A DNA stretch of 64,000 nucleotides, from assembly GCF_900104155.1 (NCBI RefSeq), contig NZ_FMYB01000003.1, positions 124,001-188,000 on the forward strand, written 5' to 3'. The position numbers and the translations under genes were made by a program. The stretch is from Butyrivibrio sp. INlla16. GTDB taxonomy: Bacteria; Bacillota; Clostridia; Lachnospirales; Lachnospiraceae. Under the pieces are notes generated by a model that worked only from the letters and a program-made list of their open reading frames with translations, did not search any database and had not been told where the DNA came from. Below, piece by piece: positions 1 through 10,505 of this stretch; position 1 is the stretch's first letter, and every line of letters starts with the position of its first letter.

Positions 1-2981
1 TGTCCGATATTCATACGAGAAGGCACGCCAAGAGGATTAAGCACGATATCCAGCGGACGTCCATTAGGCAGGTACGGCATATCTTCGATAGGAAGCACAC
101 GGGAAACGACACCCTTGTTACCGTGACGACCAGCCATCTTATCTCCGACTGAAATCTTTCTCTTCTGTGCTATATAAATACGAACTGCCTGGTTTACACC
201 GGGGCTGAGCTCATCACCATTCTCTCTTGTGAATACCTTGGCATCAACAACGATACCATACTCACCGTGAGGAACCTTAAGTGATGTATCTCTTACCTCA
301 CGTGCCTTCTCACCGAAGATGGCACGAAGGAGTCTCTCTTCTGCTGTAAGCTCTGTCTCTCCCTTAGGAGTAACCTTACCAACAAGGATATCACCCGCAC
401 GAACCTCTGCACCGATACGGATAATTCCGCGATCGTCAAGATCCTTAAGTGCTTCATCGCCGACACCGGGAACATCTCTTGTGATCTCTTCAGGTCCGAG
501 CTTTGTCTCACGAGCTTCTGCTTCATACTCTTCAATATGAATAGAAGTGAATACATCGTCACGAACAAGTCTCTCACTAAGAAGAACAGCATCCTCGTAG
601 TTATAACCTTCCCATGTCATAAATCCGATAAGAGGGTTCTTACCAAGGCCAAGCTCACCCATATAAGTGGAAGGACCATCGGCGATAACCTGACCTGCTT
701 TAACATGGTCGCCCTTGAATACGATAGGTCTCTGGTTATAGCAGTTACTCTGGTTACTTCTCTGGAACTTGATAAGGTGATACTCTTCCTTCTCACCGTC
801 ATCATAAGTCATCTGGATAAGTTTGCTGTCAACAAAGTCGATAACACCATCTTTTTTAGCAACTACGCAAACACCTGAGTCAACAGCTGCCTTCTGCTCC
901 ATGCCTGTTCCTACTGCAGGTGCCTCTGTTGTAAGAAGCGGTACTGCCTGACGCTGCATGTTTGATCCCATAAGAGCACGGTTAGCATCGTCATTCTCAA
1001 GGAAAGGAATAAGCGCTGTAGCAACTGAGAATACCATTCTCGGTGATACGTCCATGTACTCGAACATTGTCTTCGGATACTCGGAAGTCTCCTCTCTGTA
1101 ACGACCTGAAGCATTATTCTTCTTGAAATAGCCGTTCTCATCAAGAGGTGTGTTAGCCTGAGCTACATGGAAATTATCTTCTTCATCCGCTGTAAGATAC
1201 TCAACCTCATCAGTTACACGAGGATTCTGAGGATCTGTGCGATCTACCTTACGATAAGGAGCCTCTACGAAACCATACTGGTTAACTCTTGCATAACTTG
1301 CAAGTGAGTTGATAAGACCGATGTTGGGTCCTTCAGGAGTCTCAATAGGGCACATACGTCCATAGTGAGTATAGTGTACGTCTCGAACCTCGAATCCTGC
1401 TCTGTCTCTTGAAAGACCACCAGGACCAAGTGCGGAAAGACGACGCTTATGTGTAAGCTCACCAAGAGGGTTGTTCTGATCCATGAACTGTGACAGCTGT
1501 GAAGATCCGAAGAACTCCTTAACAGCAGCCTGTACAGGCTTGATGTTGATAAGGCTCTGTGCTGAGATCTCATCTGCGTCATGAGTTGTCATGCGCTCAC
1601 GAACAACACGCTCAAGTCTGGAAAGACCAATTCTGTACTGGTTCTGTAAAAGCTCACCAACACAACGGATACGACGATTACCAAGGTGATCGATATCATC
1701 GTCATGGCCAATACCATATTCAAGGTGCATATTATAGTTAATGGAAGCAAGAATATCTTCCTTAGTAATGTGCTTAGGAATAAGCTCGTTTACATTCTTT
1801 CTGATAACGTCAGCAAGACTCTCAGGATCCTTATCAGCATACTCTGTAAGAATATCTCTGAGTGCAGGATAATAAACATCCTCAGTAATTCCGAGCTCTT
1901 CAGGATTACAATCGATAAAGCTTGTAATATCAACCATCATATTAGAAAGAACCTTGATATTACGTTCCTCACCCTGAATAAGAACATAAGGAATACCTGC
2001 ATTCTGAATGTCAGTTGCAAGAGCACGATCAACCTTTGTGCCTGCAGCTGCAATCATCTCGCCTGTGTTCTCATCGATAACATCCTCTGCAAGAATCTGC
2101 TTATTAATTCTGTTCTTGAAGTGAAGCTTCTTATTGAACTTATAACGTCCAACCTTTGCAAGATCATATCTTCTTGCATCAAAGAACATAGCTGTAATAA
2201 GGCTCTCTGCACTTTCTACGCTAAGAGGCTCGCCGGGACGAATCTTTTTATACAACTCAAGAAGACCACTCTGGTAATCAGTCGAGGGATCCTTTGTAAA
2301 TGAAGCCTGGATCTTGGGCTCATCACCAAACAGGTCTAAAATTTCTTCGTTGGATCCGATTCCAAGCGCACGAATCAGGACAGTAACCGGTACTTTTCTG
2401 GTTCTGTCTACTCTTACATAAAATACGTCATAGGAATCGGTCTCATACTCGAGCCATGCACCACGGTTAGGAATAACGGTGCATGCGATAAGCTTTTTAC
2501 CGATCTTATCGCGAGTAATATCGTAATAGATACCGGGGGAACGTACAAGCTGGCTGACGATTACACGCTCTGCTCCGTTGATAACGAAGGTTCCGGTTGC
2601 TGTCATAAGAGGAAGATCACCCATAAAAATCTCATGCTCTGCGATCTCTCCGCTCTCCTTATTGTTAAGACGGACCATAACCTTAAGCGGTGCTGCAAAA
2701 GTTGCATCTCTCTCTTTACATTTCTCGATTGTGTTCTTGTTTTTATCGATTTCATCTTCACAAAGCTTGAAATCAACAAACTCAAGACTCAGCTTACCGC
2801 TGTAATCTTCAATAGGAGAGATATCGTCAAAGACCTCTTTAAGGCCCTCGTCAAGGAACCATTGATAGGAGTTCTTCTGAACTTCGATCAGGTTCGGCAT
2901 CTCCAGGATTTCCTTCTGGCGCTGGAAACTCATACGTACATTCTTACCAGTACCACTAGGATGCAATCTGTTTTTTTCCAT
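1..2981 (-). CDS. rpoB: RNA polymerase beta subunit RpoB (3' end outside window)
   Basis: This is the beta subunit of DNA-directed RNA polymerase, which forms part of the catalytic centre. About 993 residues are present; the C-terminal part runs off the left edge, so the gene is partial by position and not broken. The rifampicin-binding region is seen at 1265-1530 with [27 protein letters not shown] and [13 protein letters not shown]. The last visible part reads [14 protein letters not shown] and [16 protein letters not shown], typical of the beta active-site region. I chose the ATG at 2981 because GGGGTG lies 7 nt before it; an in-frame ATG at 2987 is too close to that site. The gene has its own promoter at 3079-3107 and follows rplL, as in other Firmicutes. 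Confidence 0.97.
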   Translation of the reverse strand, partial: MEKNRLHPSGTGKNVRMSFQRQKEILEMPNLIEVQKNSYQWFLDEGLKEVFDDISPIEDYSGKLSLEFVDFKLCEDEIDKNKNTIEKCKERDATFAAPLKVMVRLNNKESGEIAEHEIFMGDLPLMTATGTFVINGAERVIVSQLVRSPGIYYDITRDKIGKKLIACTVIPNRGAWLEYETDSYDVFYVRVDRTRKVPVTVLIRALGIGSNEEILDLFGDEPKIQASFTKDPSTDYQSGLLELYKKIRPGEPLSVESAESLITAMFFDARRYDLAKVGRYKFNKKLHFKNRINKQILAEDVIDENTGEMIAAAGTKVDRALATDIQNAGIPYVLIQGEERNIKVLSNMMVDITSFIDCNPEELGITEDVYYPALRDILTEYADKDPESLADVIRKNVNELIPKHITKEDILASINYNMHLEYGIGHDDDIDHLGNRRIRCVGELLQNQYRIGLSRLERVVRERMTTHDADEISAQSLINIKPVQAAVKEFFGSSQLSQFMDQNNPLGELTHKRRLSALGPGGLSRDRAGFEVRDVHYTHYGRMCPIETPEGPNIGLINSLASYARVNQYGFVEAPYRKVDRTDPQNPRVTDEVEYLTADEEDNFHVAQANTPLDENGYFKKNNASGRYREETSEYPKTMFEYMDVSPRMVFSVATALIPFLENDDANRALMGSNMQRQAVPLLTTEAPAVGTGMEQKAAVDSGVCVVAKKDGVIDFVDSKLIQMTYDDGEKEEYHLIKFQRSNQSNCYNQRPIVFKGDHVKAGQVIADGPSTYMGELGLGKNPLIGFMTWEGYNYEDAVLLSERLVRDDVFTSIHIEEYEAEARETKLGPEEITRDVPGVGDEALKDLDDRGIIRIGAEVRAGDILVGKVTPKGETELTAEERLLRAIFGEKAREVRDTSLKVPHGEYGIVVDAKVFTRENGDELSPGVNQAVRIYIAQKRKISVGDKMAGRHGNKGVVSRVLPIEDMPYLPNGRPLDIVLNPLGVPSRMNIG

Positions 2982-3078
2982 TGACATTCACCCCGTTCTT
3001 ATTTTTTATTTGGCTGCTGAGCTGTTGTACTCTAAAAAAGCGCGCAAAAGCCCACCACTCCACAATAGTGCATCATCC

Positions 3079-3107
3079 ATTGTACAACAAGCTTTTTCGC
3101 GCGTCAA
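3079..3107 (-). promoter_or_regulatory. Sigma-A type promoter of rpoB
   Basis: On the minus strand TTGACG (3102-3107) and TACAAT (3079-3084) are separated by exactly 17 bp. The predicted start is near 3072, about 90 nt before the rpoB start codon. It lies downstream of the rplL terminator, so rpoB can be transcribed independently of rplJ-rplL. Confidence 0.8.
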
Positions 3108-3130
3108 GTAATTTTTTTATCTATTTTTTT

Positions 3131-3167
3131 GAAACGAAAAAGGGAAGATACCTGCGTATCTTCCCTT
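3131..3167 (-). terminator. Intrinsic terminator after rplL
   Basis: A 12-bp perfect stem (3140-3151 with 3156-3167) has a 4-nt loop. On the minus strand it is followed by TTTTCG and more T residues. It starts about 23 nt after the rplL stop and separates rplJ-rplL from the rpoB promoter. Confidence 0.85.
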
Positions 3168-3189
3168 CAGTAAATTCATAAGCGATGGA

Positions 3190-3567
3190 TTACTTAAGAG
3201 TAACCTTAGCACCCTCAGCCTCAACCTTAGCCTTGATGTCATCAGCCTCTTCCTTAGAAGCGCCTTCCTTGATCATCTTAGGAGCATTGTCTACAAGATC
3301 CTTTGCTTCCTTAAGACCAAGACCTGTGATCTCACGAACAACCTTGATAACCTTAACCTTGTTAGGACCTACTTCTGTAAGCTCTACGTTGAACTCAGAC
3401 TTCTCTTCCTCAGCACCTGCTGCTGCGCCGCCTGCTGCTGCTACAACAACACCTGCTGCTGCTGATACGCCGAACTCTTCCTCACAAACCTTAACGAGAT
3501 CGTTAAGCTCAAGAACTGATAACTCTTTGATTGCATCGATAATCTCTGCTGTAGATAACTTTGCCAT
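3190..3567 (-). CDS. rplL: Ribosomal protein L7/L12
   Basis: This is the 125-residue stalk protein of the large ribosomal subunit, which binds translation factors. The N-terminal dimerisation domain ([21 protein letters not shown]) is followed by an Ala/Gly-rich hinge and the conserved C-terminal domain with [20 protein letters not shown]. The start is supported by GGAGG upstream. It lies 47 nt after rplJ in the same transcript, the usual order. Expression is probably set by the L10 leader upstream of rplJ. Nothing is unusual in the protein. Confidence 0.97.
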   Translation of the reverse strand: MAKLSTAEIIDAIKELSVLELNDLVKVCEEEFGVSAAAGVVVAAAGGAAAGAEEEKSEFNVELTEVGPNKVKVIKVVREITGLGLKEAKDLVDNAPKMIKEGASKEEADDIKAKVEAEGAKVTLK

Positions 3568-3614
3568 TATTATTTACCTCCATTAAAAATAAGTTTGTTT
3601 TCAAAATTAAAATA

Positions 3615-4211
3615 TTACTCAGCTGTTGTTGCTGCTGCCTCTTCAGCAGGAGCCTCAGCTGTCTCTGCTGCGGGAGCCTCCTCTGCAGGAGCTGCTTCTG
3701 CTGCAGGTGCTGCTTCTTCACCGCCCTCAGCCTTCTTCTCAGCGATCTGCTTAATAACGCGAGCGAAGTTTGCGATAGGTGACTGCATAGAACCAAGCAA
3801 CTTGGAAAGCAACTGATCCTTGGGAAGGATGTTTGCGATCTCCTTGAGTGCCTCTGCATCATACAGCTTGCCCTCGATCACACCACCTTTGATCTCAAGT
3901 GCCTTTGCCTTCTTTGCGAAATCGCACAGCACACGCGCAGGAGCTGCAGGATCTGTCTCGGAAATAGCGAGTGCGCTGGGTCCGTTAAGAAGATCTGAAA
4001 GCTGCTCAAAATCTGTGCCCTTGAATGCGAAGTTCATCATCGTATTTTTGTAAACCTTGTAGCTGACGTTCTCAGCACGAAGCTTTCTACGAAGCTCTGT
4101 GTCCTCAGCAACAGTTAAACCACGGTGATCTACAAGTACGAGTGCCTGAGCGTTCTGAATCTTCTCAGAAATCTCTTTTACTACGGGCTGTTTTAATTCA
4201 ACCTTTGCCAT
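3615..4211 (-). CDS. rplJ: Ribosomal protein L10
   Basis: L10 anchors L7/L12 dimers to the ribosome. The 198-residue protein begins MAKVELKQPVVKEISEKIQN and carries the usual core (VLVDHRGLTVAEDTELRRKLR, YKVYKNTMMNFAFKGT). The start has AGGAGG seven nt upstream. Compared with the usual length of about 165-175 residues it has an extra tail of about 33 residues made almost only of Ala, Glu, Pro and Thr. The gene is preceded by a structured leader and its own promoter, and not by rplK-rplA, which are absent here; prfB lies upstream instead. Confidence 0.96.
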   Translation of the reverse strand: MAKVELKQPVVKEISEKIQNAQALVLVDHRGLTVAEDTELRRKLRAENVSYKVYKNTMMNFAFKGTDFEQLSDLLNGPSALAISETDPAAPARVLCDFAKKAKALEIKGGVIEGKLYDAEALKEIANILPKDQLLSKLLGSMQSPIANFARVIKQIAEKKAEGGEEAAPAAEAAPAEEAPAAETAEAPAEEAAATTAE

Positions 4212-4362
4212 CTTTTTACCTCCTTATAGAATTTACCGCCAAAGAAAAACCTCTTATCACAAAGACAAGAGGCATAAAAGTCATATTAAAACTTTTTCCT
4301 CGGTAGGCGCTGTGCTTACGTCATCAAATGACACCTACTGTCTTCGGCTGGTCATAACGACC
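4212..4362 (-). ncRNA. L10 leader (rplJ-rplL autoregulatory 5' UTR)
   Basis: The transcript from the promoter at 4369-4397 has a leader of about 150 nt before rplJ. It contains the L10-leader-like segment CCGAAGACAGTAGGTG (minus strand, about 4331-4346), then further pairing segments, and ends in an intrinsic terminator hairpin. In known Firmicutes leaders of this class the L10(L12)4 complex binds the RNA and lowers expression. Binding and class are inferred from position and this motif. Confidence 0.8.
4241..4272 (-). terminator. Attenuator terminator inside the L10 leader
   Basis: On the minus strand CCTCTTGTC (4272-4264) pairs with GATAAGAGG (4258-4250), 9 bp with one G-U pair and a 5-nt loop, followed by TTTTTCTTT. 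It lies 30 nt before the rplJ start, so transcripts must read through it. This fits attenuation of ribosomal protein expression. Confidence 0.85.
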
Positions 4363-4368
4363 TTGAGT

Positions 4369-4397
4369 AGATTAACACAATAATACAACTGTGTCAA
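4369..4397 (-). promoter_or_regulatory. Promoter of rplJ-rplL
   Basis: On the minus strand a consensus -35 TTGACA (4392-4397) is followed after 17 bp by TAATCT (4369-4374). The start is predicted near 4362. It lies between the prfB stop (4443) and the L10 leader. Confidence 0.85.
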
Positions 4398-4442
4398 CAA
4401 CTTTTTTCAAAAGTTTATAATCAGTTTTTTAAATATTTGATG

Positions 4443-5585
4443 TTACTCTTCTTCTGTGTCTCCAACAGGCTTACCACCGGTTGCGAGCCACTTAAGATAC
4501 GCATTGATGAACGGATCAAGATCCCCATCAAGAACTCCGTCAGCATTAGACGCCTTGAAACCTGTTCGAGTATCATTAACCATTGTGTAAGGCTGAAGGA
4601 CATAGGATCTGATCTGACTTCCCCATGCGTTATCCATTACCTCACCTCTGATACCTGCAAGCTTCGCTGCCTGCTCTTCCTGTTTCATAATGAAGAGCTT
4701 TGCTTTCAGCATCTGCATAGCCTTGTCCTTGTTCTGGAACTGAGAACGCTCATTCTGACAAGCAACTACAACACCTGTAGGAATATGTGTGATACGCACA
4801 GCAGATGATGTCTTATTGATGTGCTGTCCACCCGCACCACTTGAACGATATGTATCAATTCTAAGGTCATCAGGGTTAATGTCGATATCTACATCTTCCT
4901 CAATATCAGGCATGATATCACAGGAAACGAATGATGTCTGTCTCTTAGCCTGTGCATTGAACGGACTGATACGAACAAGTCTGTGAACCCCGTGCTCTGA
5001 CTTAAGAAGTCCATAAGCATTAGTTCCTGAAATCTGGAATGTAACCGACTTGATTCCGGCTTCATCACCATCGAGATAATCAAGAACTTCTGTTGAGAAG
5101 CCCTTTCTCTCTGCCCATCTGGTGTACATTCTGTAGAGCATTGATGCCCAGTCGCAAGCCTCTGTTCCACCTGCACCTGCATTAAGTCTGAGGATTACAT
5201 CATATTTGTCATAAGGTCCGTTCAAAAGGTTACTGATACGGATTTTCTCAAGAGTATCTTCAAACTGATCAAGCTCCGACCTGATCTCTGCAGCCATATC
5301 GTCATCATCAACACCCTCTTCATTCTGAAGGTCGATGAGATCCATCATATCGTCGTACTGTTTGTGAAGGCCTTCTACCTCTGCAACAAGGTCCTGCATG
5401 TTCTTAAGATTTCTTGTCTTCTTGTTGGCCTTCTCAGCATCATCCCAGAAGGTAGGTTCTTCCATCTCACGGGAAAGCTCTTCGATCATTTTCTTCTTTG
5501 AATCAAGGTCAAGTGAACCTGTCACCTCGTCGAGAGTACCCCTCAGGTTTGAGAGTTCAACCTTCATCTGATCTAAAATTACCAT
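4443..5585 (-). CDS. prfB: Peptide chain release factor 2, without programmed frameshift
   Basis: RF2 recognises UGA and UAA stop codons and triggers peptide release. The 380-residue protein has the SPF anticodon tripeptide (VRISPFNAQAKRQ) and the catalytic GGQ loop (RSSGAGGQHINKTSSAVR). I placed the start at the ATG at 5585 (MVILDQMKVEL) because GGAAGG lies 8 nt upstream; a longer reading to 5642 would run into a hairpin repeat. Most RF2 genes need a +1 frameshift at CTT TGA C near codon 25. Here the frame runs straight through GGT TCA CTT GAC, so the in-frame stop is missing and autoregulation by frameshifting is lost. The gene follows secA, a common order. Confidence 0.95.
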   Translation of the reverse strand: MVILDQMKVELSNLRGTLDEVTGSLDLDSKKKMIEELSREMEEPTFWDDAEKANKKTRNLKNMQDLVAEVEGLHKQYDDMMDLIDLQNEEGVDDDDMAAEIRSELDQFEDTLEKIRISNLLNGPYDKYDVILRLNAGAGGTEACDWASMLYRMYTRWAERKGFSTEVLDYLDGDEAGIKSVTFQISGTNAYGLLKSEHGVHRLVRISPFNAQAKRQTSFVSCDIMPDIEEDVDIDINPDDLRIDTYRSSGAGGQHINKTSSAVRITHIPTGVVVACQNERSQFQNKDKAMQMLKAKLFIMKQEEQAAKLAGIRGEVMDNAWGSQIRSYVLQPYTMVNDTRTGFKASNADGVLDGDLDPFINAYLKWLATGGKPVGDTEEE

Positions 5586-5636
5586 ACTTGAATCCTTCCA
5601 TAAAAAAACTTGGATTATAGTTCCATCCAAGATAAA

Positions 5637-5684
5637 CCTCATCCGGCCGCTTCGCGGCCACCTTCCCCTTAAAAAGGGGAAGGC
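5637..5684. repeat. Dispersed double-hairpin repeat, copy 1
   Basis: This copy reads CCTCATCCG, then a GC hairpin (GGCCGC TTC GCGGCC, 5645-5659), then CCTTCCCC and GGGGAAGG as a second hairpin (5661-5683). It lies between the secA stop and prfB, 9 bp after secA. It may act as a terminator or RNA-processing site. Six further copies in the window share the second hairpin. Confidence 0.8.
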
Positions 5685-5692
5685 AGTAATTG

Positions 5693-8260
5693 TTACTGCA
5701 TTCTGCCGTGGCAGTTTTTGAATTTCTTACCGCTTCCGCAAGGGCATGGATCGTTGGGATAAACCTTGGCTTCCATACGCTTAACGGGTTCCTTCACAGC
5801 GCTATCGTCTTTATTGGTACCTGTTACCTTTGCAACCTGCTCACGCTCTACCTTCTCTTCGATGTGAACGTGGAAGAGAAGTCTTACGGTATCTTCCTTG
5901 ATGTTACGTGTCATCTCATCGAACATCTCAAAACCGGCAAGCTTATACTCAATCTTAGGATCTCTCTGAGCGAAAGCCTGAAGGCCGATACCCTGGCGAA
6001 GCTGATCCATATCGTCAATGTGGTCCATCCACTTTCTGTCGATAACCTTAAGGAGGATTACACGCTCGATCTCACGGATTGTCTCGGGTTCCGGGAACTC
6101 CGCTTCTTTTTCCTCATAGAGCTTAACCGCCTCTTCCTTGAGCTGCTGCTTAAGGCCGTTCTTGGTAAGCTTGTTGATTCGTCCGCGATTGACCTTCTTA
6201 AGCGGAATCGTAGGAAGCAGAAGCTCATTAAGCTCTGTAAGATTCCACTCATCGGAATCTGTTACCTCTCCTACTACTGTCTCAACAGCCTCCTCAACTA
6301 TATCCGTAATCATCTTATAAACAGTATCACGCATGCTGTCACCGTTAAGAACACGTCTGCGCTCGTCATAGATGATCTCTCTCTGCTCATTGTTAACCTG
6401 GTCATACTCAAGAAGATTTTTACGAATACCGAAGTTGTTATCCTCGATCTTCTTCTGAGCTGACTCAATTGCTTTTGACAAAGCCTTATGCTCGATCTCC
6501 TGTCCCTCCGGAATACCAAGGGAATTAAACATGGAGATAAGTCTCTCTGAACCAAACAGTCTAAGAAGGTTATCCTCAAGTGAAAGATAGAACTTTGATT
6601 CACCGGGATCTCCCTGACGTCCTGAACGTCCACGAAGCTGATTATCTATACGTCTACTCTCATGACGCTCTGTACCCACAATCTTAAGACCGCCGGCTGC
6701 AAGTGCCTCGTCATCAAGCTTAATATCGGTACCACGTCCTGCCATGTTGGTAGCGATTGTAACAGCGCCGTGTTTTCCTGCCTCTGCGACAATCTGTGCT
6801 TCCATCTCATGGAACTTCGCATTCAATACGTTGTGCGGGATTCCTCTCTTTTTAAGGAGCTTACTTACTTCCTCTGAAGACTCAATTGTTATGGTACCAA
6901 CCAGAACAGGCTGTCCCTTTTCATGAGCTGCCTGAACAGCATCAGCTACAGCATTGAGTTTCTCCTTCTTTGTTTTGTAAACAGCATCCTGAAGGTCCTT
7001 ACGGATAACAGGTCTGTTGGTAGGAATCTCTATAACGTCCATTCCGTAGATATCACGGAACTCGCGCTCCTCTGTAAGAGCAGTACCTGTCATACCACAC
7101 TTTTTCTCGAACTTGTTAAAGAAGTTCTGGAAAGTAATGGTAGCAAGTGTCTTGGACTCTCTCTTAACCTTTACATGCTCCTTAGCCTCGATAGCCTGAT
7201 GGAGACCGTCTGAATAACGACGTCCGGGCATTACACGACCGGTGAACTCATCGACGATAAGTACTTCATCATCTTTAACAATGTAGTCGTGATCCTTCAC
7301 CATAAGATTGTTAGCGCGAAGAGCAAGGATTATGTTGTGCTGGATCTCAAGGTTTTCGGGATCAGCAAGGTTATCTATTCTGAAGAAGTTCTCAACCTTA
7401 GCCACACCCTGTGCAGTAAGGTTTACAAGCTTATCCTTCTCATTAACTATGAAATCTCCGGACTCTTCCTGCTCGATACCCATGATGGCATCCATCTTGG
7501 AGAACTCTTCCATATCAGCACCGCGAGTCATCTGCTTAGCGAGGATATCGCAAGCCTCGTAGAGCTTTGTGGACTTGTCGCTCTGACCGGAAATAATAAG
7601 AGGTGTACGGGCTTCGTCAATAAGAATTGAGTCAATCTCATCGATGATGGCGTAATTAAGTCCGCGAAGAACGCACTGCTCTTTGTAAATAGCCATATTA
7701 TCACGAAGATAGTCGAAACCAAGTTCATTATTGGTAACGTAAGTGATGTCGCAGTTATAAGCTGCCTGTCTCTCCTCACTGTTCATGCTGTTAAGAACAA
7801 CACCGACAGTCAGCCCAAGAAACTCATGTACTTTTCCCATCCACTCAGCATCACGCTTAGCAAGGTAATCGTTGACCGTTACAACATGAACGCCCTTACC
7901 TGCAAGTGCATCAAGATATGAAGGGAGGGTAGCCACAAGGGTCTTACCTTCACCGGTACGCATCTCTGCGATACGACCCTGATGAAGAATAACTCCACCT
8001 ATAAGCTGAACGCGGAAATGTTCCATACCGAGTACTCTGCATGCTGCCTCACGAACAGTAGCATATGCCTCGGGCAAAATGTCGTCCAGCGTCTCCCCAC
8101 TCTCAAGTCTCTTCTTGAATTCATCGGTCTTAGCCTTCAGCTCTTCATCAGAAAGCTTCTTCATCTCAGGCTGCAGACTCTCGATTTTATCTACAGTCCC
8201 CTGGATTCTCTTAAGCTCTCTCTCGCTGTGTGTACCGATGATCTTATCAATAATGCTCAT
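5693..8260 (-). CDS. secA: Protein translocase ATPase SecA
   Basis: SecA drives proteins through SecYEG. The 855-residue protein has the Walker A region [14 protein letters not shown], the DEAD-like box [21 protein letters not shown], the second motor domain motifs [16 protein letters not shown] and [21 protein letters not shown], and a C-terminal zinc-binding tail ([17 protein letters not shown]) that normally binds SecB or the ribosome. The length fits a single housekeeping SecA. GGAGTG precedes the start. prfB follows downstream, and an intrinsic terminator at 8291-8327 isolates it from the transporter operon upstream. Confidence 0.97.
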   Translation of the reverse strand: MSIIDKIIGTHSERELKRIQGTVDKIESLQPEMKKLSDEELKAKTDEFKKRLESGETLDDILPEAYATVREAACRVLGMEHFRVQLIGGVILHQGRIAEMRTGEGKTLVATLPSYLDALAGKGVHVVTVNDYLAKRDAEWMGKVHEFLGLTVGVVLNSMNSEERQAAYNCDITYVTNNELGFDYLRDNMAIYKEQCVLRGLNYAIIDEIDSILIDEARTPLIISGQSDKSTKLYEACDILAKQMTRGADMEEFSKMDAIMGIEQEESGDFIVNEKDKLVNLTAQGVAKVENFFRIDNLADPENLEIQHNIILALRANNLMVKDHDYIVKDDEVLIVDEFTGRVMPGRRYSDGLHQAIEAKEHVKVKRESKTLATITFQNFFNKFEKKCGMTGTALTEEREFRDIYGMDVIEIPTNRPVIRKDLQDAVYKTKKEKLNAVADAVQAAHEKGQPVLVGTITIESSEEVSKLLKKRGIPHNVLNAKFHEMEAQIVAEAGKHGAVTIATNMAGRGTDIKLDDEALAAGGLKIVGTERHESRRIDNQLRGRSGRQGDPGESKFYLSLEDNLLRLFGSERLISMFNSLGIPEGQEIEHKALSKAIESAQKKIEDNNFGIRKNLLEYDQVNNEQREIIYDERRRVLNGDSMRDTVYKMITDIVEEAVETVVGEVTDSDEWNLTELNELLLPTIPLKKVNRGRINKLTKNGLKQQLKEEAVKLYEEKEAEFPEPETIREIERVILLKVIDRKWMDHIDDMDQLRQGIGLQAFAQRDPKIEYKLAGFEMFDEMTRNIKEDTVRLLFHVHIEEKVEREQVAKVTGTNKDDSAVKEPVKRMEAKVYPNDPCPCGSGKKFKNCHGRMQ

Positions 8261-8290
8261 TTCTTAACACTCCGTTTAAATAATTACATG

Positions 8291-8327
8291 TAAAAAAGTA
8301 GGAGGCCTCTGATTCGCCTCCTACTTT
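8291..8327 (-). terminator. Terminator of the YtfQ-type sugar transporter operon
   Basis: A 12-bp stem (8295-8306 with 8316-8327) is followed on the minus strand by a run of T. It lies about 110 nt after the stop of the last transporter gene and about 30 nt before secA. Confidence 0.85.
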
Positions 8328-8436
8328 AATAAAGACAAAATCTCACATGACATTCTAACAAATAACAAAAATATTATCAACATAAAACATGGCAGCACTG
8401 CCAAAACAGGCTCCGTCATCCTTTGGGAACGCCCTC

Positions 8437-9474
8437 TCAGGGCTCCTCAACCGCATACTCTATGCCATCCACAGTAACACTCTTTACCGTGTTAAGAGAA
8501 CTGAATATCTTCTCATCAACATAGTTGAAGGTTTCCGGAGTCTCTCCTTTGTCCAGAGCCTCAATAAGCGCCCGGACTCTGGGACCGTGGAGCGGGTTGC
8601 ACTCTGCTATGCAGGATATCTTTCCTTCTCTGCAATATTCAAGGGACTTTTCATTCACGCCGTCAAAAGAGACCACCATTACTTCTCCGTTTTTTATATT
8701 GGGTCCCACGCGTTTTCCTGCCGCTTCCAAGGCGTCTATTGCACCTATAGCCATATTGTCGTTCTCGCAGTAAACCACGTTGATGTTGTCATGACCCTTG
8801 AGCATTGCAGCCATGACTTCCCTGCCTTTATTTTCAGTAAAATCCCCACTGACCTCTGTTATGAGATCCCAGCCGTTCTCTCTTGCTGCATTGGCCAGTC
8901 CCCTGGTTCTTCCGATCTGAGCGGTGGATCCCATCGTCCCCTGGATATTTACTATATGAAGCTCCTCAGGTGAGATGTTTCGTACTTCAGTTAATTTCCT
9001 TAGCCATTCGGTCATCTTCTTACTTTCAAGCTCGAAGTCCGAACCAACCCAGCAGGAAAAGAGTGTTTTATCGGCTACATCAACTCTTCTGTCCACTAGA
9101 ATAACAGGGATTCCTGCGTCTCTGGCTTCCGTCAGAACAGATTCCCATCCTGTCTCTGTTGCGGGAGCAAGCACGATATAATCGACGCCCTGCTGAATAA
9201 ACATCCTGACTGCAGTTATCTGGTTAGCCTGTTTTTGCTGTCCGTTTTTATATACAAGATTAAAACCGTTCTCCCTGGTGAAGGCCTCCTGCATGGAGAT
9301 TGTATTGGTATTTCTCCAGTCGGATTCCGCGCCAAGCTGCGAAAATCCCACGGTTATGAGATCTTCTTCAACGGTTTCATCTGTGCTTTCTTCTTTAATG
9401 GCACTGCTCCCGCAGCCGGCTGCAAGAGCCGGCAGGAGGAGCAGTAAGGTAAGTAGTGTGGCAATCTTTTTCAT
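8437..9474 (-). CDS. Sugar ABC transporter substrate-binding lipoprotein (YtfQ-like)
   Basis: This is a predicted membrane-anchored sugar-binding protein of about 345 residues. The ATG at 9474 gives MKKIATLLTLLLLLPALAAGC, a lipoprotein signal with the lipobox cysteine; the ATG overlaps the upstream permease stop as ATGA. The mature part (VGFSQLGAESDWRNTNT, NGQQKQANQITAVR, GTMGSTAQIGRTRG, YCENDNMAIGAIDALE) is close to E. coli YtfQ, a galactofuranose-binding protein, as I remember it. It is the second binding protein of this operon and is placed last, after the permeases. A furanose substrate is plausible but not shown. Confidence 0.88.
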   Translation of the reverse strand: MKKIATLLTLLLLLPALAAGCGSSAIKEESTDETVEEDLITVGFSQLGAESDWRNTNTISMQEAFTRENGFNLVYKNGQQKQANQITAVRMFIQQGVDYIVLAPATETGWESVLTEARDAGIPVILVDRRVDVADKTLFSCWVGSDFELESKKMTEWLRKLTEVRNISPEELHIVNIQGTMGSTAQIGRTRGLANAARENGWDLITEVSGDFTENKGREVMAAMLKGHDNINVVYCENDNMAIGAIDALEAAGKRVGPNIKNGEVMVVSFDGVNEKSLEYCREGKISCIAECNPLHGPRVRALIEALDKGETPETFNYVDEKIFSSLNTVKSVTVDGIEYAVEEP

Positions 9475-10505
9475 GCTTTTAATGCTTTCTTTTTCTGAGC
9501 CATAACCACGCTCTGGATCAGAAGGAATATGCAGAGCATCGCTGCGATTGTGATACCGGTCCACCAAGCCTGGTCAAGACCTGCCGATGAAACGATGTTC
9601 TGAATTGTACTAAGTGAGAGCACTCCGAAAAGTGTTCCGATAATATTTCCCACACCACCGGTAAGCATTGTGCCACCGATGATTGATGATGCGATAGCGT
9701 TCATTTCCATACCCATCGCATGGCTGGCTGAACCCGAACCAACGTGGAGGAAATAAACATAACCGCCGATACCTGCGAGAACGCTGCAGATCATGTGTGA
9801 AAGGAACTTTGTTCTCTTTACATTGATACCAAGCATAAGTGCGCTCTGCTTGTTGCCGCCCACTGCGTAAAAACTGCGGCCTAGTTTTGTCCAGCGAAGA
9901 GCAATAAACAAAACGGCTACAACTATCAGCGCAACGATTACACCGATTTCTACATAGGCAGGTACATAAATGCCCTTTTTGTTTGTGGTTCCCATTCCGG
10001 GAATAATAATTCTTGTAAGCTTAAGGGCTGTAAACTCCTCATCAGCAACATTGAAAGGAGCTGTGTTAACAATAGTTGTCATACCTCTTGCAAAGAACAT
10101 ACCTGCAAGGGAAACGATGAAAGGCTGGATATCAAGATAAGCTACAAGGAAGCCCTGAACTAAGCCGTAAGCAATACCGATGCCAAGAGCTATAAGTATT
10201 GATCCGATGATGCTTCCGTCGTGATAATCAAGATAAACCGCGCAGCACATGGATACAAGAGCAACGACACCGCCGACTGAAATATCGATTCCGCCGGAGA
10301 TCATAACCACGCTCATTCCGCATGCTGTAATAATGAGAGCCGCATTTGCATTCAGGATGTTAAAGAACATCTGGGGCTTTGTGAAAGCACCCCCCTGGAA
10401 CACAATAGCTCCGATATACATAAGGAAGAAAATCACTATAGTAATAGTAAGGAGAAGAGAAGTATCATTCATCTTCCCGAATATGTTTTTCTTTGAACCG
10501 CTCAT
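9471..10505 (-). CDS. Sugar ABC transporter permease (YjfF/RbsC type)
   Basis: This 344-residue membrane protein is one of two permeases of the importer. It has about eight to ten hydrophobic segments and the family signature GGIDISVGGVVALVSM near residues 70-85, plus the loop VGGNKQSALMLGINVKRTK that contacts the ATPase. It starts after GAAGGAGGTGGC and lies directly after the other permease, with its stop overlapping the next start. By order and similarity it matches YjfF of the YtfQ-YtfR-YtfT-YjfF system. Confidence 0.9.
   Translation of the reverse strand: MSGSKKNIFGKMNDTSLLLTITIVIFFLMYIGAIVFQGGAFTKPQMFFNILNANAALIITACGMSVVMISGGIDISVGGVVALVSMCCAVYLDYHDGSIIGSILIALGIGIAYGLVQGFLVAYLDIQPFIVSLAGMFFARGMTTIVNTAPFNVADEEFTALKLTRIIIPGMGTTNKKGIYVPAYVEIGVIVALIVVAVLFIALRWTKLGRSFYAVGGNKQSALMLGINVKRTKFLSHMICSVLAGIGGYVYFLHVGSGSASHAMGMEMNAIASSIIGGTMLTGGVGNIIGTLFGVLSLSTIQNIVSSAGLDQAWWTGITIAAMLCIFLLIQSVVMAQKKKALKA

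Noticed and set aside
1686..2303. Plus-strand open frame of 205 codons opposite rpoB
   Set aside because: It is a shadow of the rpoB codons; the product is low-complexity Ile/Asn/Cys/Leu and rpoB is certain.
5586..5642. N-terminal extension of RF2 from an upstream start
   Set aside because: It would translate across hairpin repeat copy 1 and lacks a ribosome site; GGAAGG is well spaced for the ATG at 5585.
5690..6463. Plus-strand open frame of 257 codons opposite secA
   Set aside because: It is antisense to conserved secA domains, with no promoter or ribosome site.
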